A stretch of DNA of 64,000 nucleotides, taken from Bradyrhizobium sp. SSBR45G. GTDB taxonomy: Bacteria; Pseudomonadota; Alphaproteobacteria; Rhizobiales; Xanthobacteraceae. Positions 46,514 through 55,265 of the stretch are shown here, piece after piece (position 1 is the stretch's first letter; every line of letters starts with the position of its first letter). Location of the stretch: positions 121,309-185,308 of the forward strand of contig NZ_BSCT01000010.1 in the NCBI RefSeq assembly GCF_030159255.1, given 5' to 3'. The translations under genes were made by a program, and so were the position numbers. The notes under the pieces were generated by a model that was not told the DNA's origin, made no database searches, and saw only the letters and a program-made list of their open reading frames with translations.

Positions 46514-47610
46514 GGCGCAGCTTGCAGGCGCGAGGGCCAGGCGACGTCGGGATTCCACCTGACATACGCAACGCCCGGCAGGCCGCTTCTGACAGCATCG
46601 GCATGCGCGGCCAGCCTGTCCTGGTCGACGCGGACGCGGATGCGGAACATCAGCTTGTCGCGCTCGCTTCGCGTCTCCACCGTCTTCGGCGTGAACTGCG
46701 CCTGGCTGGCGACGAACGAGACCTTCGCTGGGATGGGGCGGTCAGGATAGGCATCCAGCACGATACGGGCGTCGCTCCCGACCTTGATCTTGCCGACCTC
46801 CTCGGTCGGTAGGAACACGTCCATATAGACGTAGCCGATGTCGAGCATGGTGAAGACCTTGCCGCCCGCCCCAAGCACTTCGCCGACATTGGCGAGGCGA
46901 TACTGAATGCGGCCGGCCTTCGGCGCGATCAGCGAGTTGTCCGCGATCTGCACCGTGTAGAGCGCGACGTCGTGACGCGAGGCTTCGAGCGCACGCTCCG
47001 CCTCGGAGATCCGCGCCTGTGCGCCGGCGAGACCCGCAGCGGCGCCGTCCAGCGCCTGCTGGCGCTGATCGGCGAGCTCGCGCGTGGTCCAGCCGTTCTG
47101 CAGCAGGCTGCGCGTGCGCTCCATCTCCTGCTCGGCCAGCGTCCGCTGCGTCTGCAGCTGCGCAAGATTGGCGCGGGCCTGATCGATCACGTGCTGCGCC
47201 TGCTCCGCCTGCGCCTCGGCCTTGGCGAGCGACTGTTGCAGCTCCTTGCTGTCCATCCGCGCCACGATCTGCCCAGGCTCGACGAGATCGCCGATATCGG
47301 CACGCAGCTCGGCGACGCGACCGGCATATTTGGTGGCGATGTCGATCTCGTCAGCCTCGATGCGGCCGTTGCTGACGCTGATGCCCGGTGGCAACGGCGG
47401 ATGCAGGCGCTGCCACCAGACATAACCGCCGCCTCCGGCCGCACCGATGATGAGGAGAAGCAGCACGAACGGCCATATCGCCCGCTTGCGCAGCGGCTGA
47501 GGCGGCGCGGGAACAGGCAGCGCCGGCGCAGGAATGAGGCCAGCCGATTCAGCACGGATAGGCTGAGCGGGCGGTTGGTCTCCGACGAGCTGGGTGTCCT
47601 GCGGGTCCAT
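46510..47610 (-). CDS. HlyD-family membrane fusion protein
   Basis: A 366-residue periplasmic adaptor anchored by one helix (residues 45-65, IWPFVLLLLIIGAAGGGGYV). A lipoyl-like half (VSNGRIEADEIDIATKYAGR), a long coiled-coil hairpin (about 120-210) and a beta-barrel region (PKAGRIQYRLANVGEVLGAG) follow. It links the inner-membrane exporter encoded next to an outer-membrane channel that is not encoded here. It is translationally coupled to the ATPase/permease gene. Confidence 0.92.
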   Translation of the reverse strand: MDPQDTQLVGDQPPAQPIRAESAGLIPAPALPVPAPPQPLRKRAIWPFVLLLLIIGAAGGGGYVWWQRLHPPLPPGISVSNGRIEADEIDIATKYAGRVAELRADIGDLVEPGQIVARMDSKELQQSLAKAEAQAEQAQHVIDQARANLAQLQTQRTLAEQEMERTRSLLQNGWTTRELADQRQQALDGAAAGLAGAQARISEAERALEASRHDVALYTVQIADNSLIAPKAGRIQYRLANVGEVLGAGGKVFTMLDIGYVYMDVFLPTEEVGKIKVGSDARIVLDAYPDRPIPAKVSFVASQAQFTPKTVETRSERDKLMFRIRVRVDQDRLAAHADAVRSGLPGVAYVRWNPDVAWPSRLQAAP

Positions 47611-47730
47611 TCCAAGAAGGCCTTCATCATTGCTGAAGCAGGCCGTTCATTTGCCAGAGGCGCCGGAGATTCCGTTGACACAGCTCAATCCGAGGCGCGA
47701 ACGCCGCCATCGACCGGGATCACGTTTGGG

Positions 47731-47943
47731 TTACGGGGCCGAGTCGGACGTCGCAATCGCATGGATCAGCAGCAGGCTGCTGAAGATGACAAACAGAGCG
47801 AAGGCCTGGAACTCGCGCAGCGACATGTCGAGCAGAACCAATATCCATTCGACCGGCAGGCCCGCGATGAACAGCAGGAGAAGTCCCGTCACGGAGACAA
47901 AGATGCCATCGAGGATCTTCAGCGCGATCATCTTGCTCGTCAT
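47731..47943 (-). CDS. Small two-helix membrane protein
   Basis: A 70-residue protein with two hydrophobic helices (ILDGIFVSVTGLLLLFIAGL and FALFVIFSSLLLIHAIA) around a short acidic loop. Its ATG overlaps the stop of the AraC gene (ATGA), so the two are cotranscribed. It lies 120 bases before the HlyD gene and may belong to the exporter transcript. The function is unknown. Confidence 0.6.
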   Translation of the reverse strand: MTSKMIALKILDGIFVSVTGLLLLFIAGLPVEWILVLLDMSLREFQAFALFVIFSSLLLIHAIATSDSAP

Positions 47944-48959
47944 CGCCGGCGCTCCGCGCTGGACGCATCCTCGGTCGGCTGCGCGCCGCTGCTGCCGCGA
48001 TCGCCGCGCACCTCCCGCGGCGTCAGCCCGTATTGACGGCGGAACGAGCGATTGAAATGCGAGAGATCACCGAAGCCGACATCATAGGCGATGCTGGCGA
48101 TCGCCAGCTGGCCGTGGGCCGGATCACACAGCAGGCGATGCGCGTTCGCGAGCCGCACGCCCGACAGGAAGGCGGAGAATGTCGTTCCGTCGATCTCGAA
48201 CAGGCGCTGGACGTAACGCGGCGTGACGTTCAATTTGCCGGCGACCATCGTCACCGACAGATCGCGGCGTTTGCTGTTGGCGATCAGGAAAGACTTGGCG
48301 AGCTTCAGCCGCGCTGCGCGCAGACCTCGCGCGCGCATCGTCTCGGCCACATCGGGCGCCGGCCCGATCGACAGCGCCAGCAGATCCTGGATGTGACGCA
48401 CGGACAGATTGAGCAGCTGGGCATCCAGCGCACCGCCGCTGGCCATCAGCCAGCTGGCATAGTGGTCGAGCAGCCTCAGCGCGCCCTGGTCGGCCCGTAT
48501 CGGTCGCATGACGGCGTCCTCGACGCTGACGTCGGCGGCTTCGAGCATCAGGCGGGGAACGAGCAGCGTGAACGAGTGGCCATTGCTGGCGCGATGGAAC
48601 GCGCAGGGATCGGCGCCGCTGAGAATCACCGCTTCGCCTTCGCGCAACTCGCGGGTCTGATGGGAATGCGCGACGAAGGCGGTGCCCGCACGGTTGATCG
48701 CGAGCAGCACGTTATCGGCGCCGTCGGCGAGATCGCGGCCGGAGCGCGAGATGCGCGCCGGGGTCGCCCAGGCATCGAGCAACTGCAGACCCGGCAAGGT
48801 CAAAGCGCGGTTCCGCGCCTTGAACGCGACGTCTTTCGCCGGCTCGAAATCGACACGCAACATGATCCGTCCGTAGTGCTCACGCCAGAACGCCGCGCGC
48901 TCCTGCTCTGGAATGTGGTCCGTCGAAAACTCGACGATGCGGGAGTTCAAGTCCGACAT
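47940..48959 (-). CDS. AraC-family transcriptional regulator
   Basis: A 339-residue regulator. The N-terminal 200 residues are an AraC-binding-like cupin region (AFWREHYGRIMLRVDFEP, EGEAVILSGADPCAFHR). Residues 215-320 carry two helix-turn-helix motifs (LSVTMVAGKLNVTPRYVQRL and IASIAYDVGFGDLSHFNRSF followed by YGLTPREVR). It is the first gene of a same-strand run leading into the exporter genes and probably controls them (inference). It is divergent from the GFA gene. Confidence 0.88.
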   Translation of the reverse strand: MSDLNSRIVEFSTDHIPEQERAAFWREHYGRIMLRVDFEPAKDVAFKARNRALTLPGLQLLDAWATPARISRSGRDLADGADNVLLAINRAGTAFVAHSHQTRELREGEAVILSGADPCAFHRASNGHSFTLLVPRLMLEAADVSVEDAVMRPIRADQGALRLLDHYASWLMASGGALDAQLLNLSVRHIQDLLALSIGPAPDVAETMRARGLRAARLKLAKSFLIANSKRRDLSVTMVAGKLNVTPRYVQRLFEIDGTTFSAFLSGVRLANAHRLLCDPAHGQLAIASIAYDVGFGDLSHFNRSFRRQYGLTPREVRGDRGSSGAQPTEDASSAERRR

Positions 48960-49197
48960 GCAATCACCCGTGACTCTTGCAACCGAGAACTGGACGGTTC
49001 GCGCCGATGGAAATCGATATCGCCATCGTCGCGCGACCTGCGTCCTCTCATCAGGGGACGTGCCACTGCACGCGGTCGTCGAATGTGAAATGGATCACGC
49101 CTGGTCGTGGCAGCCCCGGCATTGGTCGCCGGATGCCAAGACGCCCGGACGCTGGAATGATGCCGTCCGCCGCTCTGACAAACTCATGAGGACGACG

Positions 49198-49620
49198 ATG
49201 ACACTTTCTGGACGATGTTTTTGCGGCACAGTCGAAATCGAGGTTTCCGGAAGCCCGGAGGCAATGGGCTATTGTCACTGCCGCTCCTGCCGGTCGTGGT
49301 CGGGCGGACCGGTGAACGCCTTCAGCCTGTGGAAGCCGGACGCGGTCAAGATCAAAGCGGGGGCCGAGCACGTGGCGATGTTCCAGAAGACGCCGCTCAG
49401 CCAGCGGCAATACTGCGCCAAATGCGGCGGTCATCTCATGACCGATCACCCGCCGCTCGGGCTCGTCGACGTGTTCGCAGCGACGCTTCCAGAGCTTGCG
49501 TTCCAGCCCGCGGTCCACGTGAACTATGCCGAGACTGTGCTGCCGATGCGCGACGGCCTGCCGAAGCTGAAGGATTTTCCGCGCGAGTTCGGCGGCTCCG
49601 GCGATATCGTCGCTGATTAG
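49198..49620 (+). CDS. GFA-family (glutathione-dependent formaldehyde-activating-like) protein
   Basis: A 140-residue zinc-binding protein. The cysteine pattern is clear: CFCG near residue 8, CHCRSCR near 28 and CAKCGG near 77, which bind two zinc ions in the Mss4-like fold. Some family members catalyse glutathione-formaldehyde adduct formation, but most are uncharacterised, so no substrate is claimed. The ATG at 49198 has GAGG six bases upstream; an in-frame ATG at 49186 is possible. Confidence 0.85.
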   Translation: MTLSGRCFCGTVEIEVSGSPEAMGYCHCRSCRSWSGGPVNAFSLWKPDAVKIKAGAEHVAMFQKTPLSQRQYCAKCGGHLMTDHPPLGLVDVFAATLPELAFQPAVHVNYAETVLPMRDGLPKLKDFPREFGGSGDIVAD

Positions 49621-49712
49621 CTCCGCGCGTCCGGGGCCTGGAGGCGCCACCGCCTCCAGGCACCTGCGGTCATGAACCTCGTACTCTCCGTGGCGACCCA
49701 TGATGAGGAATA

Positions 49713-50909
49713 TTGTCGGCAGCTCCGTGTCGAACGTTGAAATCGGAGCAGCGGGCCCTGGGCCATCGTGGAGAGGTGATCGTGGAGAGCGAACATTATG
49801 CCCAGGCGCTGGACGCCATCTACCAGGGCCTAGCGGAACCCTCCGGCATCACGGATGCGCTGGAGTCGATCCGGACCCTGATAGGCGCCGAAGGTGCGAC
49901 CTTCGAGGTCATCGACACGGCCGCGCGCCGGCCGCTGATCTTTCACAGCAGCGGCGTCGCGTCCGCCGAGGGCGACGACTATCTCGCTCATTTCGCGCCA
50001 CGCAATCCCCGCCTGCCGGTGGCGCTGCGCCAGCAGCGCGGTGGATTGTCATGGGACTATCAAGTCATGGATGAAGGCACCATGAAGCGAGATCCGTTCT
50101 ATGCGGAGTTTCTGCCGCGCGCCGGACTGCGTTATTTTCTCTCGTTGGTGCTGGACCAATCACCGCAACGGCTCGTCGCCGTCACCTTGCAACGCTCGCC
50201 GCGGCGGGGACACGTCGGTACGTCTGAGATCGCACTGATGAAGCGCCTGACACCTCATCTCCAGCGCGCCTATGGCATGCGCAACAGCCTCATCGCAGCC
50301 GGCGGCCGCGACATTGCCACGGCCGTGCTCGATCTCCTCAAGGACGGCATTGCGTTGCTCGACCCGAAAGGCGCGATCCTCCATGCCAATCCGGCGTTGC
50401 ACACGATCGCGACCGAGAGCGGACTGTTCCGGCTCGACTCCCGCGGCATTCAGTTCGGCTCGTCCGAGCTCCGCAGCCGCTATGCGCGCGTCTTCAGCAC
50501 GGTGATGCGCGACGACGCTCTCGCGGATTCGGATGCGGCGCTGGACTTCCTGGCGCCGCGCCCAAGCGGCTTGCCGGCCTGCACGATCTCGCTGCGCGCG
50601 CTGCGCCATCCCCGGCCGGCATCGGATTGTCCCGACGCCGCCGTCATGATGCTCGTGCACGACCCGCTTCGGGACAGCGCGGCGGCGCATCTGCTGCAGG
50701 ATCTCCATGGCCTGACCAGGGCCGAGGCCCAGCTGGCCTGCGCCCTGAGCGCGGGTATGACGGCGGTCGAATACGCGGCGCATCGCGGTGTCAAGGTGAC
50801 GACCGTGTATACGCATCTCAAGCGTACCCGCGAGAAGACGGGATGGCGCAGCGTCGCCGAACTGACGCGGCGCGTGCACCAGATCTCGATCAGGCTCCGG
50901 GAGAGCTGA
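49713..50909 (+). CDS. LuxR-type helix-turn-helix regulator
   Basis: About 398 residues. The C-terminal 65 residues are a LuxR-type DNA-binding domain (LTRAEAQLACALSAGMTAVE then VTTVYTHLKRTREKTGWRS). The rest is a PAS/GAF-like sensory region that I cannot assign to a ligand. GTG codons at 49776 and 49782 sit behind GA-rich stretches and may be the true start, which would shorten the protein by 21-23 residues. Convergent with the TPR gene, whose stop is eight bases away. Confidence 0.85.
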   Translation: MSAAPCRTLKSEQRALGHRGEVIVESEHYAQALDAIYQGLAEPSGITDALESIRTLIGAEGATFEVIDTAARRPLIFHSSGVASAEGDDYLAHFAPRNPRLPVALRQQRGGLSWDYQVMDEGTMKRDPFYAEFLPRAGLRYFLSLVLDQSPQRLVAVTLQRSPRRGHVGTSEIALMKRLTPHLQRAYGMRNSLIAAGGRDIATAVLDLLKDGIALLDPKGAILHANPALHTIATESGLFRLDSRGIQFGSSELRSRYARVFSTVMRDDALADSDAALDFLAPRPSGLPACTISLRALRHPRPASDCPDAAVMMLVHDPLRDSAAAHLLQDLHGLTRAEAQLACALSAGMTAVEYAAHRGVKVTTVYTHLKRTREKTGWRSVAELTRRVHQISIRLRES

Positions 50910-50917
50910 AATGGGGC

Positions 50918-52864
50918 TTACGTTGCGGCGAAATCTTCGATCCGCTCCGCCAGCGCATCGCCGACGCGGGCAACGACATGGGCATAGTCGCGTCGCGCAT
51001 CCTGGCGGAACAGCCGCACGCTCGGATACCATGGGCTGTCGTCGCGATCGAGCAGCCAGCGATAGTCCGGCGTGTAGGGCAGCATGATCCAGGTCGGCTT
51101 GCCCAGCGCCCCAGCAAGATGCGCCACGCTGGTGTCGACCGTGATGACGAGGTCGAGATTGTCGATGAGGGCTGCGGTGTCGACGAAGTCGCGGATGTCG
51201 CCGGTGAGATCGAGGATGTCGCCGCGCGCCGCGAGAAACGCCTTGTCTGCTGGCCGCGCGTCCTTCTGCAGGCTGACAAATCGCGCGCCGAGATCCAGCA
51301 GCGGGGCAAGCATCGCGAGCGGCATCGAGCGGTTGTGATCATTGAGATGCGCGGGGTTGCCGGACCAGACGAGACCGACACGCAACCGCTCATGCGGTCC
51401 GAGGCGCTGCCGCCAGATGGCGCGGCGCTCGGCCGGCGGACGCGGCAGATAGGACGGCGCGGCAGGGATGCTGTCGAGGCGGGTGGCGAAAGCCAGCGGC
51501 AGGCTCGACAGCGGGCAGTGATAGTCGATCGCCGGCACGGCATCGACGCCGCGGGCGAGGCATTGCGCAATCCCCTCCAGGCCCGACAGCAGGGGCTTCA
51601 GCGCAGCGTCGAGCTCGAGCACGACGCGTGCGCCTTGCGCGGCGATCATCGTGGCGTAGCGTGCGAACTGGATCGTATCGCCCAGTCCCTCGTCGCTGTG
51701 GAGCAGGATGGTCTTGCCTGCGAGCGGCGCATCGGCGAGCCACATCGGCGCGTCGAAGCTGCGCTCGACGAAGCCGACGGCGCGGCATTGGCGGCCCCAT
51801 TCGCGCGCGGCCCAGCCGCGTGCGAAATCGCCGGTCAACAGGCGAAACAGCGCCGCATTCCAGTGTGCGTCGGCGAGGTCCGTCTTCAGCGCCACGGCAC
51901 GATCGAAGCTGGCAAACGCCTCCTCGAAGCGATGCAGTTCGGCCAGCGAGGTGCCGCGGTGATTGTAGAACTCCGCAGTCTGCGGCCGGATCGCGATCGC
52001 CTTGTCGAACACGGCGACGGCCTCAGCATGGCGTCCGAGATTCTGCAGGATGCAGCCATAGCTGTTGGCGATGTCTGGATCATGCGGCGCCAACACATGC
52101 GCGCGCTCGCCGCAAGACTGCGCCTCGGCATAGCGGCGCATCCGCCGCAAAGAGATGCCCTTGAGACAGAGCGCGCCGGCTTGGTCCGGCTTCACGGCCA
52201 GCGACTGATCGAAGCGTGCGATCGCCTCGTCGTAACGGCCGGCATCGAAATGAACGGCACCAGCCCTGTTGGCGGCGTCGACCTGATCGGGCTTCAGCTT
52301 CAGCACCTGATCGAACGCCAACGCCGCCTCGTCGCGGCGCCCCTGCGCGTCCAGCACCTCGCCGAGACGAAACCACGTCGGAGCCCGATCGGGTGCGAGT
52401 TGCAGCAGGCGGTCACAGGCCAGCGCCGCCTCGGCAAGACGACCGGTCAGCTGCAGCAGCTCGCCGAGCTCATCCCAGCTCTCGGCAGCATCCGGCTGCA
52501 GCTGCAGCGCACGATCATAGGCCTTGATCGCCTCGTCGAGGCGGCCGGCCAGCCGCAGCGCCTGCGCGAGGCCGACGAAAGACGCCGGCACGGAAACGTC
52601 TTGCCTGATCGCGCGCGCGAACCATTCGATCGCATCGTCGAAGCGCTTGAGCGCGAGGCACACCCGCCCCATCGCATGCAGTGCGTCGACGGAGGCCGCA
52701 TCGAGCGTCAACGCGCGGCGGCAGGCGGCCTCGGCCTGCGCCAGCTGGCCAGCCCGCAGCAGCCGCAACGCCGCTTCACACAGCGCGTCAGCCGTGTCGT
52801 CGTGACGCGACGACCCGGGTTTGACCGGGGATTTGCCGGCAGGCCGCCGCGGCTTGTGCTTCAT
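50918..52864 (-). CDS. TPR protein with GT9-like glycosyltransferase domain
   Basis: A 648-residue protein. Residues 25-370 contain about nine TPRs (for example ADALCEAALRLLRAGQLAQA and AESWDELGELLQLTGRLAEA). Residues 380-640 resemble a heptosyltransferase-like GT-B domain (LLHSDEGLGDTIQFARYATM, RVGLVWSGNPAHLNDHNRSM, LVITVDTSVAHLAGALGKPTW). The pattern fits proteins that glycosylate others bound through TPRs, but no substrate is known. The start is the ATG at 52864; the frame extends to a TTG upstream without support. Confidence 0.85.
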   Translation of the reverse strand: MKHKPRRPAGKSPVKPGSSRHDDTADALCEAALRLLRAGQLAQAEAACRRALTLDAASVDALHAMGRVCLALKRFDDAIEWFARAIRQDVSVPASFVGLAQALRLAGRLDEAIKAYDRALQLQPDAAESWDELGELLQLTGRLAEAALACDRLLQLAPDRAPTWFRLGEVLDAQGRRDEAALAFDQVLKLKPDQVDAANRAGAVHFDAGRYDEAIARFDQSLAVKPDQAGALCLKGISLRRMRRYAEAQSCGERAHVLAPHDPDIANSYGCILQNLGRHAEAVAVFDKAIAIRPQTAEFYNHRGTSLAELHRFEEAFASFDRAVALKTDLADAHWNAALFRLLTGDFARGWAAREWGRQCRAVGFVERSFDAPMWLADAPLAGKTILLHSDEGLGDTIQFARYATMIAAQGARVVLELDAALKPLLSGLEGIAQCLARGVDAVPAIDYHCPLSSLPLAFATRLDSIPAAPSYLPRPPAERRAIWRQRLGPHERLRVGLVWSGNPAHLNDHNRSMPLAMLAPLLDLGARFVSLQKDARPADKAFLAARGDILDLTGDIRDFVDTAALIDNLDLVITVDTSVAHLAGALGKPTWIMLPYTPDYRWLLDRDDSPWYPSVRLFRQDARRDYAHVVARVGDALAERIEDFAAT

Positions 52865-52948
52865 CGAAGGATCTCTGCGCTCGTCCTGCAAGCGGTAGAT
52901 GATTCCCCGATGCGCGGAAAGATTGTGCCGCGGCCGCGCACGGCCGCA

Positions 52949-53692
52949 TCAAGCGCTCTGCGCCGGTGCGAGCGGCACCGCCTCGAGACCGCCGAAGCGG
53001 CGCTCACGGCCGCGGAACGAGGCCAAGGCCTGGGCGAGATCATCGCCGTCGAAGTCGGGCCACATCCGCTGGGTGAAATGCAGCTCGGCATAGGCGCCTT
53101 CCCAGAGCAGGAAGTCCGACAGCCGCTGCTCGCCCGAGGTGCGGATGATCAGGTCGACGTCGCGCAGGCCCGCCTCTCCGGTCACGAGATCGGAGAACGC
53201 CTCGCGCGTCAGTCCGGCGATGCCGCCCGCTTGCGCCGCGGCATTGAGAATTGCATCGCGGGCCGAGTAGTCGACGGCGATGCGCAGATGCAAGGTGCGG
53301 CCGTCGCGGGTCGCCTGCTCCGCGCGGCCGATGGCGTCGGCGATGCCACCCGGCAGGCGATCGCGCCGGCCGATCACGCTGAGCCGGACGCCGTTGCGCA
53401 CCAGCGCTTCCACCTCGCTGGCGAGATAGACCCGCAACAGCGCCATCAGGGCAGAGACCTCGGCGCGCGGACGCCGCCAATTGTCGCTCGAGAATGCGTA
53501 CAGCGTCAGCGTGCCGATGCCCTGGTCCGGCGCGGCTTCGACGATGCGCCGGATCGCCTCGACGCCGGCCTCGTGGCCACGCAGCCGCGACAGGCCCTGG
53601 CGCGTCGCCCAGCGGCCGTTTCCGTCCATGATGATGCCGACATGCAGGCCGTCCACCACAGCAGGCGATTTAGGTAGCAGACTACTTTGCAT
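52949..53692 (-). CDS. uppS: Isoprenyl (undecaprenyl) diphosphate synthase, UppS type
   Basis: A 247-residue cis-prenyltransferase that would extend farnesyl diphosphate with isopentenyl diphosphate units. All family blocks are present: [15 protein letters not shown] (catalytic Asp), [63 protein letters not shown] and [11 protein letters not shown]. It is not in the usual frr-uppS-cdsA-dxr cluster, so it is probably a second copy. Product chain length is unknown. The ATG at 53692 lies inside a palindrome shared with the next operon upstream. Confidence 0.9.
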   Translation of the reverse strand: MQSSLLPKSPAVVDGLHVGIIMDGNGRWATRQGLSRLRGHEAGVEAIRRIVEAAPDQGIGTLTLYAFSSDNWRRPRAEVSALMALLRVYLASEVEALVRNGVRLSVIGRRDRLPGGIADAIGRAEQATRDGRTLHLRIAVDYSARDAILNAAAQAGGIAGLTREAFSDLVTGEAGLRDVDLIIRTSGEQRLSDFLLWEGAYAELHFTQRMWPDFDGDDLAQALASFRGRERRFGGLEAVPLAPAQSA

Positions 53693-53700
53693 TGCAAAGC
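53684..53700. promoter_or_regulatory. Palindrome overlapping the uppS start
   Basis: Reads actttgcattgcaaagc, with arms tttgca/tgcaaa that match the site at 54739-54755 almost exactly. The uppS start codon lies inside it. A repressor bound here would block transcription or translation initiation. Its likely reader is the winged-helix protein encoded just upstream. Confidence 0.5.
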
Positions 53701-53728
53701 TCCAGGTCAAAAAAATGCGATGAGATTG

Positions 53729-54109
53729 TCAGGCGCGACCGGGGATCAGCCCGGCCGAATTTGGTGCGGGCTCCCTCCCGGCCGCCGCGGCGGCGTCGCG
53801 AACCAGGCGCTCGAGCACGGCGAGATAGTCGAGGAACCGGTGGCGTCCCGCCTTGGTCAGGCGGCAGGTGGTGTGGGGGCGATTGCCCTCATAGCCCTTG
53901 GTGACCTCCACCAGACCGGCCTCCTGCAGCACCTGCAGATGGCGCGACAGGTTGCCATCGGTCAGTCCGCAGAGCTGCTTCAGGTCGGCAAAGGCAAGGC
54001 CCTTCGGATGCGCCATCAGCGACGTCAACAGGCCGAGCCGGGCCTTCTCGTGGATGACACGATCGAGCCCGTCATAGGAAAACGGCGCACTGCCGTCAGT
54101 CTTCGACAT
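53729..54109 (-). CDS. Winged-helix transcriptional regulator
   Basis: A 126-residue regulator. Residues 15-95 are a winged helix of the transcriptional-regulator/ArsR-like class (VIHEKARLGLLTSLMAHP, then FADLKQLCGLTDGNLSRHLQ, VLQEAGLVEVTK and a wing RPHTTCRLTKAG). The ATG at 54109 is preferred; it overlaps the end of the membrane-protein gene by 14 bases, so the two are coupled. Such pairs are usually repressors of their own operon. Confidence 0.85.
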   Translation of the reverse strand: MSKTDGSAPFSYDGLDRVIHEKARLGLLTSLMAHPKGLAFADLKQLCGLTDGNLSRHLQVLQEAGLVEVTKGYEGNRPHTTCRLTKAGRHRFLDYLAVLERLVRDAAAAAGREPAPNSAGLIPGRA

Positions 54110-54713
54110 CGGAATCTCCGGTCGCAAAGTAGAGAATGCCCGCCATCAGCGCCTGGCCGACCGCGAAAGGCAGGCCCATGGTCCACGGCGACAGCTCATG
54201 CGAGATGCTGCCGAGCAGGAGCGCGGCGAAACCCGCGAGGAAATAGAACGCGCCGGCCAGCGCGACCGAGCGCGGCAGCGAGCGCACCGAGGCGAATACG
54301 CCGAGCGACATCAGGATCTGCCAAAGGCCAGGGAGCATCCACAGCGCTTCCGGCGCAAACTTCCACAACAGCACGGCGAGCAGCACGCCGGCGATGCCGG
54401 CGGGGAGGAACTGTTCGACCGCCTGGTGAATCATCGCGTCGGCCAGACCGGAATGATGGCGTCGCGAACGCGCCCGCATCTCGACCCAGATCATCGTCAG
54501 CGAGACGCAGGCCGCGGCCGCCCAGCCGAGCAGGTAGGTCAACGGCTCCGCGGTCGGATCGCGCAGGACGAGTTGCTGAATGAACGCCGTGATCAGGGCC
54601 ACCGCCGCGGTCGCAGCCATCGTCGCCGGTCCGTAGCCGCGAAACGCGGTTCCGGCCGCGAGCTGGCTGCGGATTGCGATGATATCCGCCAGCGCCTTGT
54701 CGAGGTCGCGCAT
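54096..54713 (-). CDS. Membrane protein coupled to the winged-helix regulator
   Basis: A 205-residue protein with about five hydrophobic helices (ATAAVALITAFIQQLVL, LLGWAAAACVSLTMIWVEM, AGIAGVLLAVLLWKFAPEAL and others). The amphipathic N-terminus (MRDLDKALADIIAIRSQLAA) resembles the short cytoplasmic start of DUF-type membrane partners of these regulators. The ATG at 54713 is chosen, although an upstream one exists at 54776, because the shared palindrome lies between them. The function is unknown. Confidence 0.72.
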   Translation of the reverse strand: MRDLDKALADIIAIRSQLAAGTAFRGYGPATMAATAAVALITAFIQQLVLRDPTAEPLTYLLGWAAAACVSLTMIWVEMRARSRRHHSGLADAMIHQAVEQFLPAGIAGVLLAVLLWKFAPEALWMLPGLWQILMSLGVFASVRSLPRSVALAGAFYFLAGFAALLLGSISHELSPWTMGLPFAVGQALMAGILYFATGDSDVED

Positions 54714-54738
54714 GTCTGACTTGAGTCCAGGCTCAATA

Positions 54739-54755
54739 ACTTTGCAATACAAAGT
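54739..54755. promoter_or_regulatory. Palindrome before the membrane-protein/wHTH operon
   Basis: Reads actttgcaatacaaagt, with arms actttg/caaagt, and matches the palindrome at the uppS start in 14 of 17 positions. It lies 26-42 bases upstream of the operon start, a good place for repressor binding. Confidence 0.55.
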
Positions 54756-54827
54756 ATACACGATCGCAAAGCTCATGCAAGGCCGGCAATGGCGGCGGGG
54801 GTGCCGCCGCCTGGTCGTCTCGAAAGC

Positions 54828-55124
54828 TCAGTAATAATTGTAGCGGTGCACACGCCGCGGCGGCGGCATGTCGACATAGACCGTTGGCCCGCGCCGCGCG
54901 GGATCGAACGCAACGCGGGGGTTGACACCGCATCCGGCGCTGCGCCCCGAGGCGCTGGCCCGGCATTGCTCGAACGTCTGATAGGAGCAGTCGCCGGGAT
55001 AGCCGATACCTCTGCCCTGCACGCACCAGGGGTAGTCATAGCCGGCATGGGCCGGCGTTGCGCCGCCCGCGCCAACCAGTGCAACGCCGACGAGGCCGGC
55101 TGCCAACATCATCACCTTGCGCAT
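54828..55124 (-). CDS. DUF3551 small exported protein
   Basis: A 98-residue protein with a signal peptide (MRKVMMLAAGLVGVALVGAG, cleavage near AHA). The cysteine-rich mature part (YPWCVQGRG, YPGDCSYQTFEQC, GCGVNP) matches DUF3551, a family abundant in Bradyrhizobium. Four to five cysteines suggest disulfides in the periplasm. The function is unknown. Confidence 0.8.
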   Translation of the reverse strand: MRKVMMLAAGLVGVALVGAGGATPAHAGYDYPWCVQGRGIGYPGDCSYQTFEQCRASASGRSAGCGVNPRVAFDPARRGPTVYVDMPPPRRVHRYNYY

Positions 55125-55212
55125 GATCTGTTCCTCTTCTGGCGAGGACGGTTGCACCACATGGGCATGGTCAAAAGACGACAAATTGGCGGAGCCGCCC
55201 GCCAACCAGGGC

Positions 55213-55242
55213 GGCGACGTGTCGCGCCTGCGGCACGTCGCC
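55213..55242. terminator. GC-rich hairpin downstream of the Bug gene
   Basis: A perfect 9-bp stem ggcgacgtg/cacgtcgcc with a 12-base loop lies 24 bases past the stop of the Bug-type gene. There is no T-run, so intrinsic termination is uncertain; it may protect the message end. Confidence 0.3.
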
Positions 55243-55265
55243 AACGGCTCCACGACCGCTTTGCG

